From contig LSYV01000061.1 of the NCBI GenBank assembly GCA_001584585.1, positions 472,800 through 490,743 of the forward strand: a stretch of 17,944 nt of DNA, written 5' to 3'. A program made the translations under genes and the position numbers. The stretch is from Gonium pectorale (Eukaryota; Chlorophyta; Chlorophyceae; Chlamydomonadales; Volvocaceae). Position 1 is the first letter of the stretch. The number at the start of each line of letters is the position of its first letter. The notes below the pieces were generated by a model. The model made no database searches, was not told the DNA's origin, and saw nothing but the letters and a program-made list of their open reading frames with translations. Of the stretch, positions 9,674 to 17,944 are shown piece after piece.

Positions 9674-12600
9674 ATGCATTCGGCGCTGCGGAGCGTCTTC
9701 TCCAGCCAATCGCTGGGCCCTTCAGATAGGTCAAACTTCGGCCCGCATCAGCTGCCAGTTGGGGCCCCTGCAGGAGGACCTAGCACCGCGGGTGAGACAC
9801 GCAAGCGCGGGCATGGCCACGCCTCCATTCCCGTGCTCCATGCCGTGCTCCACACCAGCACAGTGGCGACCCCGGTCCGGTGCCCCACAGCCACTGAAGA
9901 CTCGTAACGGGAATGGGTTAGGGTTGCAGCATTCATCGCCCTCAGCCCGCGGTGCCGCCAATACGGTAGCCTGAGAATTGGGGTTTGGGATGACAAAGCC
10001 CCTCAACGACGGCCCCCATCCCACCCCATCGCCCCCAGCCTGCCTGCCCCTACTCCAAACCCCACAACCCCCGCCGCACCACCCCTTTCGCTCGCTCCCT
10101 TTGCAGCCTCGACACACGCGGCGCCCCGCCGGCACCGCCCCGGTCTGCTGACCTGGGCTATGTCCGCTGCCACCTGCCTGGGGGGCCCGCAGCCCGCTCG
10201 CGGATCCGCCGCCGTCAGGGCTGTGCCGCCGCAAGCCACCGCTACCGCCGCTGCTGGCGCTGCTGGCGCCCCGGGGCGGCTGAAGGTGGGTCGGGCCCGG
10301 CTGAAGGGGACTGGGACTCTGGGCTAGGTGCACGCTCGACCGGCAAGGGGCTGCAAATCCCAGAGCAGCTGAAAGGCAGGGGCGATCCCTCTGGGTTAGG
10401 CGTGAGCTCGACCTGCAAGGGGCTGCGGATGTTGGCAAAGACCATGGGCGCGGATTCCGGGGCTTGGCGTATGCCTATCCATACCTAAACGGCACCGTAC
10501 AACTCACGAGTACTAAGCACCGTACCCCCGGGGCTTCTTGATTGACAAAAGGCTCCAATCCTCTGATCCCCATTCCCCCCCTATTCTCGGACCGCCTCCC
10601 TCCCCCCAACCCCCCTCCCCGCGACGCGACCCGCTTCCCTTCTTCCTTACACTTCCCCCTCCCCATTTCCCCCTCCCCCATCCCCGGGCGCAGCTCGCCA
10701 TCGTGGGTGACGTGCACGGCGCATGGCGGCCCGACCGCGAGCTGGCGGCCCTGCGGCTGCTGGACCCCGACCTGACCCTGCTGGTGGGCGACTTCGGGAA
10801 CGAGGACGTGAACCTTGTGAAGCAGGTGGGGGCCCGGTGGCGGCTACCGGGGTTTGGGGGGTGGGGTGAGGGGCGGCAGGGTTGCCGATGGCGCAGTGCC
10901 GTGTGTGCTCCCCTCTCCATGGGCGGGAAGCGGAAGCCAGCAAAGCAAAAAATGGAAAAGAAAAGCCAGCAGCCGACGGAGGACGGAGGATGCGGCTCCT
11001 CACCGTGCCCGCAACTGCCAGCAAAGCAGACCCGAAAGGGCGCGCAGTCGCGGTAGGCAGCCCTCGCGGGCTTGCGGCCTGGGACGGCAGGCCCCCCCCA
11101 CCGCCCTGCGTGGGGGCGGGGGGCGCCGTGTCGGACCCCTGGTGTGGTAAGCACACACGGTCACAGGTCGCTGTCCTACCCTCCCTCACCCCCACCCTCC
11201 GCAGATATCGGAGCTGCCGCTGCCCAAGGCGGTCATCCTGGGGAACCACGACGCCTGGGTGGGTGCGCCCGGGGAGGGTAATGAAGGAGGGAAACGGGCC
11301 GCGTCGCGGACACCGAATCGCATTCTCAATGGCAGGAGTAATGGCGGTCCTGGCGGCGTTGTAGGCGACCTGCAAAACTTCGACGTCAGCGGCGAGCGAG
11401 CAGCGCGCTGTGTCCCCGGGGGGAGGGGCATGGGGGCAGAGGGTGATGCGTGCGTTTGCGTGCGTCACTGACGTATTGCGTGTTTGTGGGTGCGGGGAAG
11501 GGCGTGGGTGGCGTGTGCTGGGCCCTCGTGCCGGGGAGCTGGAGGCGCCGCACCTGAGAGGCCCCGCAGCTGCGGGGCCCCGCACCTGAGGGGGCGGCTG
11601 CGCGCGGTGCTCTTACAGCACCCGCTCGCCGATCTGCCGCACGTGGCCCTGTGGCGTCCGTTCCCCGGCCGTATCGTCGTATAGATGGATGGCAATAGTG
11701 TCGTACTTATCACAAGTTGCATGTACGGGAAGGGGCCGTATTGTTAGATAGTTGGATGGCGCTGGTGTCATATGTACAACATGGCGGCGTGCAGCATGCG
11801 ATGAGGACGACAGCACAAGGTCAAGCTGTTTGCAAGCCGTACATCGCCGTGCGTGCTGTACGTGCCATCTCCCGTGCAGACGGGACTCCCCTCCTCTGTT
11901 CATCATCCCCCGTCTGACCTACTCCCCCTCGCGACAGTTTACAATGACGAGGAGGCACAGCGGCAGGAGGGCGGCGCCCGCCCAGCAGCACCAGCAGCAC
12001 CACAGCTCCGCCGGCCGCCCTGCCCCCGAGGCCGCCGCGTCAAACGGCGGCGCAGCTAACGGCACAATGGCCGCCGCTACCACCGCCGCCGCCAGCGCCG
12101 TTGCCTCGTCGCCGGAAGCGCAGGGCAAGGCCACGCAGGGCAAGGCCACGCAGCTGCACAAGCCGGCGCCCCCGTCGCCGTCCGCATCGGCTGCGTCCAC
12201 GCCCCCAGCGCCTGGATCGGCAGCGGGAGCGGCTTCGGACGGGGAGCCGCTGGACGGTGTCTCGTTGCAGCTGGCGGCGCTGGGCGCCAGCCACGTGGGG
12301 TACGGCACCATGCGGTTGGACGAGCGGGGCTACACGGTTGTCGGGGCGCGGCCCTTCTCCAAGGTGAGCTTCCGTGACCCACCCGCGGACCCAAACCCCT
12401 GAGCTGCCGGCTCGAGCGACGGGTTTGCTCTCCAAGGGGCCCTTCAACGCTGGGATGTGTACTCCGACAGTCGCTGTGCCTGCGTGCGCCAGTGCCGCAG
12501 CGCCCTGACGCTGTGGCCGGCCGCACGGCGGCCCTCCCTCCCCCAGTCTCCCTCCCTCCCTCCCCCAGTCTCCCTCCCTCCCCCAGTCTCCCTCCCTCCC

Positions 12601-15041
12601 TCCCTCACCCAGTCTCCCTCCCTTCCTCCCTTTCTCCCAACACACACGCGCGCGCACGCCGCCGGCGCAAGCCGCGTTGCGACTAGCCCAGGTCCAACCT
12701 CCCCGTCAGCTGCCTGCCCCTTGCCTCCCTTTCTGGAATCCTATGCGGTGTGATGGGTCAGCTGCCCTCACGTGTTGAAATGGAACGACATGTGTGTGCC
12801 CCCCACGTGTGGGTGGCCCCCCGCGTGTGTGTGTGTGTGTCCGCATGTGCCCCCGTGTGCCGCAGGGGGGCCGCAGCTTCACGAGCATCCGCTCCTTCAT
12901 GACGGCGCTGTACGGCGTCAGCAGCATGGAGGAGAGCGCGTACCGCATCGCGCAGGTGCGTACGGGCCAACCGGGCCAACCGGTTCTCACAAGCGCACAT
13001 GTCCGTACGACCATCGGGTATCGGGGTCTCCGGGCAGCCCGAGTGGAACAGGACCTGGCCGCCCCTTTCGTCCCTCGAATCCCACCGGATCACGACAACC
13101 GCCGTCCGCCGTCCGGGTGTCCACCCACCTCTGCTCCCACACGGCTGCTCCCCGCCCTCTCACACACGAACAGTTGCCAAGACACCTCCCCCCGCACTCC
13201 CCGACAGCGGGGGGGGGGGAGCCTACGCGCGGTCCCTTGCAAGCCAAACCAGCCCCAGCTGCCGCCTACCCGACCCCGACCCCGACTCCGACCCCGACCC
13301 CGACTCCGAACCCGAACCCGAACCCGAACCCGAACCCGAACCCGAACCCCCGATGCCTCCGGTGTCCAGCCCGCCCCTATCAACCGTACCTTAATTCTCG
13401 AAACCCCCCACCCCCGAGTCCCCACACAGGTCGCCCAGTCTGCCCCCGAGCCCCACGCCCTCATCGTGATGGGCCACAACGGACCCACGGGTCTGGGCGC
13501 CCGCCCCTCGGACATCTGCGGAGTGGACTGGGAGCCGTCCGCGGGCGACCACGGGGACCCCGACCTGCAGGCGGGTGGTGCGGGAGGGGGAGGGGGCAGG
13601 GGCGGGGGTGGGGGGGGGGACGGGGGGGGGCAGGTGAGGGGGCGAGGGAGGTCGCGGAGGGTGGGTACGGGTGCAGGCTGGGCGCAGGCTGGTCCCTGGG
13701 TGTTGAGTGCTGAGCGCTATCGATCGATCCCGGTGTATTGCTGGGGCACAACAACCGCACTGGAGAGGGGAGGTGGGGCCAAACCGGACTTTTCCCGCTG
13801 TCAGCAGATAGGACAGGAGGGGGCGGGGCAGGGGCCGGCCCTGGGCACCGCGCTGTATCACTCAACACCCGACTAATATTTTTGGCGATTGTCGCCAACC
13901 TCTGTCACCTCCTGTCACGCGGCTGCCATCACGGCCCCATCACACGACCGCCCCGCCCCGCTCCCTGTCCCCCGTACCGGTGCTCCTCCCGCTCACCCTG
14001 GTGCGGAACGCCCTCGCGTGGCCCCATCCCCAGCCCGGCCCCGCCAGGCGGATGGGAGAGCACTGTGCCGATATCACGACGCCTGTCCTCATCAAAGTCG
14101 CGAGTTCAACCTCCTCCAACCCACCTCCACTCACCCTGCGGCTCCCCGTCTCGTGCCGTGCCGCCCCGCAGAGCGCGCTGGCGGCCCTCCACCGGTCCGG
14201 CCGCCGGGTCGCGCTGGTCACCTTCGGCCACATGCACCACACGCTGCACCCCTCAGTCAGCCGGGGGCCAGCTGGCCAGCGCCGCCTCCGCCGCATGGCC
14301 GCGCTGGACCCCGCCACCGGCACCGTCTTCCTCAACGCCGCGACCGTCCCACGGGTCACCCTGGCGCCCAGCTCGCCAGTGACAGCGGCGGCGGCGCGCC
14401 CGCCGTCGCCACCGCTGGCGGCGGCGGGAAAGGACCCCTTGTCGCCGAAGAGCTACGGCTCGGGCAGGCGGGCGCGTGTGGCCGCCAAAGCGGCGGCGGC
14501 GGCGGCCGCCGCTGCGGCTGCTCGCGGCGGCGCGGCGGCCGCAGGGAGCACGGCAGCAGCGGCCACGGCGACGGCAGCTGCGGCGCGGGAGAGCTGCGAC
14601 GCGCCGGCCACCGTGCACCACTTCATGGTCGCGGAGCTAGAGTACGGCGAGGTGGTTTCGGCGCGGGACGTGTGGGTGCAGGTGACGCCCGTCGCAGACG
14701 AGACGGCGGAGGCGGTGCTGGCGGCGGCCACCTCAGCGGCGGCAGCGGCGGAGGGCGACGACGGAGGCAGTGACGACGAGACGGCTACGCCGCCGCTGCA
14801 GCCTCGCCGCATCGGCCACTTTGTCGTACAGTTGGCGCGCGAGCATGTCGTACTGCGTACGGTGCCGGGGTCGGAGGGAGGCAGCGTGGTCAAGTTCTTG
14901 TGGAACGCGTACGACCAGGTGTACGAGTCGTACGTGCTGGAGGGGCGGGGAGGTGGGGGAGGACCGGGCGCGCCCCAGGGCGAGCGCGGGGCGGTGCCGG
15001 CGGCTGCCGCGACGCTGGCAGCATCGGCGGTGAGCCGATAG
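9674..15041 (+). CDS. Probable plastid calcineurin-like metallophosphoesterase (cyanobacterial/plastid family, TIGR04168-like), 8 exons
   Basis: Exons are 9674-9791, 10107-10285, 10694-10825, 11205-11258, 11938-12363, 12866-12955, 13430-13633 and 14172-15041 (TAG); phases agree throughout, giving 690 residues. All metallophosphoesterase metal motifs are present in order: GDVH (104-107), GDFGNE (131-136), GNHD (156-159), GHNG (348-351) and GHMHH (420-424). Family blocks I recognise from cyanobacterial and plant members are HVGYG...VVGARPFS, FMTALYGVSSMEESAYRI, GDHGDPDL and VFLNAATVPR. This predicts a binuclear-metal phosphoesterase; the substrate is unknown. Residues 1-99 are rich in Ser/Ala/Arg/Pro and nearly free of acidic residues, like an algal plastid transit peptide. 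Unlike compact cyanobacterial members it has an Ala/Ser/Pro insert of about 110 residues in exon 5, a Gly-rich loop before exon 8, an Ala-rich insert (about 480-545, with a pure Ala run near 508) and a C-terminal extension. The ATG at 9674 is the only upstream in-frame ATG. Confidence 0.88.
10317..10426 (+). repeat. Imperfect 72-bp-period direct repeat in intron 2 of the phosphatase gene
   Basis: Positions 10317-10354 and 10389-10426 align without gaps. Both start CTCTGGG and end CAAGGGGCTGC, with a few substitutions between. The flanking CGGCTGAAGG-like and CAGCTGAAAGG words fit the same 72-base period, so the unit is a diverged tandem duplication within the 408-base intron 10286-10693. Confidence 0.75.
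11548..11590. repeat. 20-bp perfect palindrome flanked by 11-bp direct repeats, intron 4 of the phosphatase gene
   Basis: Positions 11560-11579 are a perfect palindrome (GGCCCCGCAG followed by its reverse complement). The same 11-base word, CCGCACCTGAG, sits just before it (11548-11558) and just after it (11580-11590). A hairpin between short direct repeats resembles a small inserted element with a target duplication, but it could also have arisen locally. It lies in the 679-base intron 11259-11937. Confidence 0.85.
11669..11772 (+). repeat. Diverged 67-bp-period direct repeat in intron 4 of the phosphatase gene
   Basis: The 37 bases from 11669 and the 37 bases from 11736 align without gaps at about 28 of 37 positions. 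Shared words are CCGTAT, ATAG, TGGATGGC and GTGTC. This looks like an old tandem duplication in non-coding DNA, AT-richer than the exons. Confidence 0.6.
12534..12632 (+). repeat. CT-rich tandem repeat with four decoy 3' splice sites, intron 5 of the phosphatase gene
   Basis: Units of about 18-26 bases made of TCCC runs ending in CCCAG-TC are repeated in tandem. Each carries a long pyrimidine tract followed by CAG (12544-12546, 12566-12568, 12584-12586) or CCAG (ending 12612), i.e. a textbook acceptor. None starts the conserved exon, which begins at 12866 after its own CGCAG. The array lies in the 502-base intron 12364-12865. Confidence 0.85.
12771..12787. repeat. Inverted partner of the 17-bp word at 8296
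   Basis: These 17 bases (CGTGTTGAAATGGAACG) are the exact reverse complement of 8296-8312. They lie in intron 5 of the phosphatase gene, shortly before a (GT)8 run. Confidence 0.8.
12825..12840 (+). repeat. (GT)8 microsatellite in intron 5 of the phosphatase gene
   Basis: Eight uninterrupted GT dinucleotides lie 25 bases before exon 6. GT/TG-rich stretches also occur at 8511-8522 and 17859-17886. Confidence 0.9.
13269..13350 (+). repeat. Hexamer array CCCGAC/CTCCGA grading into CCCGAA, intron 6 of the phosphatase gene
   Basis: A first half of CCCGAC units with interspersed CTCCGA-type variants changes to at least six CCCGAA units, all in six-base register. It lies in the 474-base intron 12956-13429. 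The hexamer is not the algal telomere unit. If read through, several frames would stay open, which makes false ORFs here. Confidence 0.9.
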
Positions 15042-15970
15042 CGGGCTGCGTAGCGGGCGGGGGCCGCACAGGGCTGCCCCCGTGGGGCCCATACCGGTGC
15101 CGGTACCGGTACGACAAGGCGAGCGGACATGTATGTCCAGATGCTGCGCGTGCTGTGTGTGGTGTGCGTGGTGCGTGTCTTGCCAGGCGTGCGAGCCGAG
15201 TGCATTTGCAGCGCGTGTTTGCACGACAGGTACTGTGTGTCGGGGCAGCCGGGACTTGCATGGCGGGGGAGCAGGCGGGGCGGGCGGCGGGTGGCGGGTG
15301 GCAGTGGAGGGCGGGCGGCGCCGGCAGGGCGGGGCGGGAGGGCGGCGCGTGCCCCTGCCGCCAAGGCCTGGTAGCGGCATGTGGCGGCGGGGGTACAGCG
15401 GGCGGCTAGTCGTCGGGGATTGGATTATGGCGGGTGATGGCGGATTATGGCGGGTGATGGATGGCGGCGCCACGGGCTCGTGCTGGTCGCACGGTTGGCC
15501 CCGGGCGACGGGAGCGATGGATGGCGTCCCAAGGTGCTGAACCCGCCGCTGGATCCAGGGTGAGCCATGCGGGGGCTTGGTATGCCAGGTATTCCTCGAA
15601 GTAAGGCACGTCGGTGTTGTACAATGACTATGATACAGGGAAGGCTGCCCGTGCGGACATCCGCACCGGAAGATGGATGTGGCGTTGCCAGTAGGGCGCC
15701 GGGTACAAGGCACGGCGGGCGACGGAGATGAGCAGGCGCACGCGGAAAAGGCTGTGACCTGTCAAGCATGCGTATCTGATTGACCCCAGGGACACACGGC
15801 TGCGGAGGCGAGGCACGTACCCGGGGTACGGGCAGCAGTGCCGGCCGTGGTCGGCCAAACTGGGCACAGTCTCAAATGCGTAGAATAATCCAAACTACTG
15901 CTCGTTCAACTAGGCAAAGGTCATTGCCGTTTCCTGCTCTTCTCCTGCTGACATTGTAACGCTTTCATAA
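15042..15970 (+). other. 3' UTR of the phosphatase gene
   Basis: About 930 bases follow the TAG at 15039-15041 up to just past the only TGTAA downstream. No ORF in this stretch has coding character. It contains overlapping GGTACC/CCGGT words at about 15090-15112, a 20-base unit repeated almost twice in tandem at 15422-15460 (shared GGATTATGGCGGGTGATGG), and a less GC-rich stretch from about 15880. Confidence 0.6.
15955..15959 (+). terminator. TGTAA poly(A) signal of the phosphatase gene
   Basis: This is the only + strand TGTAA between the stop codon at 15041 and the next gene. Cleavage in volvocine algae usually falls some 10-20 bases further on, here about 15970-15980. That leaves only about 55-65 bases before the ATG at 16035. 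Confidence 0.65.
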
Positions 15971-15982
15971 GACTGCGTATCC

Positions 15983-15991
15983 ATGGGGTAA
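15983..15991 (+). promoter_or_regulatory. Possible two-codon uORF (ATG GGG TAA) before the A10-like gene
   Basis: A start codon followed one codon later by TAA lies 43 bases before the main ATG at 16035. If the mRNA leader includes it, it would be a minimal uORF. Whether it is transcribed in this gene's mRNA is not visible from the sequence. Confidence 0.3.
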
Positions 15992-16034
15992 TCGAACACG
16001 CCTGAAAGGCCAGAACAAGTAGCGGACAGAGAGG

Positions 16035-17944
16035 ATGTCTGGCAGCCGAGAGAGGAACCCTTACGCGCAATGGTACCAGAGAAACAAAACCCTCGTCTGG
16101 GGAGCTGCCGCGACTGCGGCGGTCGCCTATGCAGCCTACAAGGCCACTTCTACCACCTCGGACGGCTCGGGCTCGGGGTCAGGCGAAGGACAGGGCCGCC
16201 CTAAGCGACAGCAGAACCAGTTCGCGCGCGTCTATAACACCCTCGTCAACTATTCTTCTGCGGCGTCCACCATGGCTGAGACGGCCGCGCTCGTTGCCAA
16301 CGACCTGCGGACGTTCATGACGTCGGATGCATCCGAGCTGCCCCAGAGCCTGCGCCAGCTAAACAAGCTGATGCAGGCGTCAGAGGTCCAGGAGACCGTC
16401 TCCGCGGTCACGGCTTCCATGGTCCGCGGCGCCGCGACCGCGACGGGCGTAGCGTCCCTCGCGTCCCTCGCCACGGCCTCAACATCGGGGGGCAGCACCC
16501 CGGCGGCGCTGCTGGACACCGTCATGGAAGCGGTGCTGTCGGAGCGCGGGCGGGGGCTCATCGGCATGGCCGTGGGCGTGGCGACGCGCAACGCGACCGT
16601 GGCGATGTGCGAGTTCCTTGAGCGGCGCATGGAGGCCGCCGCGGGCGCGGCCGGCGGCCTGTCCTTCGGCCCCAAGGACCTCCTGGACCTGCTCGCCAGC
16701 GACCAGGGCGAGCGGGTGCTGACCGTGCTCCTCACCAACAGCATACGTACGGCCGTTACGTCGTACGTGGACGCCACGACAGGGTACAACATGTACGACG
16801 ATCTGCTGTCCAGCATCGCAAAGTCCGAGCACCGCGACGCGCTGGCGGACCTGATGAGTCGCGTCACCGCCACCTTCTGCCGGGAAATCGTGTCGGCGTA
16901 CCGCCGCGCCGCCGCCGCCGCCGCCACCGGCAGCGGCGGCAGCGCGCCGGCGGCCGCCAACCACGCGTACGGCGCCAGCTTCCGGCACGCGGCCAGCAGC
17001 CGTGAGAGCAGCTTCTCGGGCGCCGCCGGCGGCGCCGCCGCCGCGGGGTCAGCGTTCTCGGCCGCCGTCACCACCGTCAGCCTGACGGCGGCAGCTGGCG
17101 GCGGCTCGGGCGGCGCAACCGCCAGCCAACATCCCGACGGGCCCTCCGGCGGCGCCGCCTCCGCCGACGCGGCCACCACCGTGGTCGCGAAGCCCGGCAA
17201 CGCCGCGGTGGCTGTGATTGGTAGCGGCCTGAACGGCCGCCTGGTGGCGGGCTCGCACCACAAGGTCCACGGCGGCGGCGCAAACGCCGGCAGCGGCCTG
17301 GCGGGCGGGGCGCTGAGCCGGGCGATGCTCTCGCAGGCGCCGCCGCCCTGGCTGCGACAGGTGAGGGGCGGGCGCTGCCTGCCAGAGCGTTGGGTGCGTG
17401 GGTGCGTACTGGTTAGAGTAATGTTTGGGAACGCAAAGATGGGTTGGGTAGCTCAAAGTGTTGGGTACTCATGGCGCCCTGCCTATTCCCTTCCGCTGGC
17501 GCCTGGCTGCCTGCCCAACAACCCGGGCACCCCAAGGCCCGTTTCGACCCGTCTCGTGCGGTTGCGTTCGAGCCCAGCCGTCCAACAGCTCAGAGCTTGT
17601 TGCCGATGTCTTTACAATCATGTTATCTCAACGTAACTTGCCCCGCCCAGATGGTGCATCTGGGTTGGCGTCAGGCGTTCCGCAATCATGGCCATGTTGT
17701 CAATGTTCGCCACCCCCCACTGTCCCCCCGGCAAGGTGGTTGACTTGGTCCGGGAGCGCGACGTGCGGGCGCTGGCGGTGGACGTGGTGACGGCCGCAAG
17801 CCGGGAGGCCACACGCGGGGCGGTGGAGGGCTTTATGCAGGCGCGTCTGCGTCTGCGTGTGTGTGTGGGGGGGGGGAGGGTGTGTGTGTGCCGGGGCGAG
17901 GATGAGGGCGGGTAGGGGGGGGCGGGCCGGTGGCGTGGTGTGGT
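16035..17944 (+). CDS. 'PHLOEM PROTEIN 2-LIKE A10'-type membrane protein, 3' partial
   Basis: Exon 1 is 16035-17360 (442 codons, donor CAG|GTGAGG). Exon 2 starts at 17736 after an AAG acceptor and is open to at least 17840. Residues 20-35 (LVWGAAATAAVAYAAY) form a likely membrane anchor after a basic N terminus, as in the land-plant family. Family blocks I recognise are ETAALVANDLRTFM with SDASELPQSLRQLNKL (about 82-112), RGRGLIGMAVGVATRN (about 170-190) and TSYVDATTGYNMYDDLL (about 240-257). An Ala/Gly/Ser-rich linker (about 290-435) replaces a shorter plant region, and exon 2 restores similarity: WLRQ then VVDLV...LAVDVVTAA keeps the plant spacing between Trp and the Asp-Val. The protein's function is unknown; despite the name I see no PP2 lectin domain. 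After 17840 the frame runs into GT-rich DNA, so a donor near 17841 (GC type) or in the GTGTG run is likely. C-terminal exons lie outside. Confidence 0.8.

Noticed and set aside
9731..10438. 235-residue open frame on the minus strand over the start of the phosphatase gene
   Set aside because: It crosses intron repeats, and its opposite strand holds exons that join in phase to the conserved catalytic exon.
11484..11684. Possible extra phosphatase exon (LRAVLLQHPLADLPHVALW)
   Set aside because: Exons ending at 11258 and starting at 11938 already join in phase, and the family needs no such segment between GNHDAW and the HVGYG block.
13269..13350. Telomere-like repeat
   Set aside because: The unit CCCGAA/CCCGAC is not the green-algal TTTTAGGG-type telomere repeat, and it sits within an intron.
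14045..14118. tRNA-like features in intron 7 (GAGAGCACTG, a GTG/CAC stem, GAGTTCAACC)
   Set aside because: The T-stem and acceptor stem do not pair, the base before the putative anticodon is not T, and the variable region is too long. At most a decayed tRNA-like relic.
13940..14359. Minus-strand frame over intron 7 and exon 8 of the phosphatase gene
   Set aside because: It is antisense to the GHMHH catalytic exon and has no own gene structure.
16250..17263. 337-residue minus-strand frame opposite the A10-like gene
   Set aside because: It is the mirror of a strongly biased coding exon; the plus strand carries the recognised family blocks.

Overview
The window looks like nuclear DNA of a green alga of the Chlamydomonas/Volvox type. 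The DNA is very GC-rich. Short exons are split by GT-AG introns of about 200-700 bases, coding regions carry long Ala/Gly/Pro/Ser runs, and a TGTAA poly(A) signal follows the second gene. Two of the three genes match families I know from land plants or plastids/cyanobacteria. Exon models were built by hand from reading frame, splice-site consensus and phase agreement; no alignment was run.

Layout, all on the + strand, head to tail. (1) 1-6921: the 3' part of a large unrecognised gene with about 13 visible exons, entering from the left edge, about 850 residues in the window. (2) 6922-9673: a long spacer without a secure gene. It probably holds the 3' UTR of gene 1 and the promoter and 5' UTR of gene 2, and contains one coding-like stretch. 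(3) 9674-15041: a complete 8-exon gene for a probable plastid-targeted calcineurin-like metallophosphoesterase of a cyanobacterial/plastid family. All metal-site motifs are present; algal-type low-complexity insertions and a C-terminal extension are added. (4) 15042-16034: its 3' UTR, with a TGTAA signal only about 75 bases before the next start codon. (5) 16035 to the right edge: the 5' part of a gene for the plant family annotated as 'PHLOEM PROTEIN 2-LIKE A10', with an N-terminal membrane segment.

Nothing suggests the three genes form a pathway; they look like ordinary neighbours. I see no rRNA, tRNA, CRISPR, prophage or intact transposon. The most unusual material is in the introns and spacers: perfect 20-bp palindromes, an 11-bp G-rich minisatellite, an array of decoy 3' splice sites, hexamer repeats, and a 17-bp word shared in inverted orientation between the spacer and a phosphatase-gene intron.
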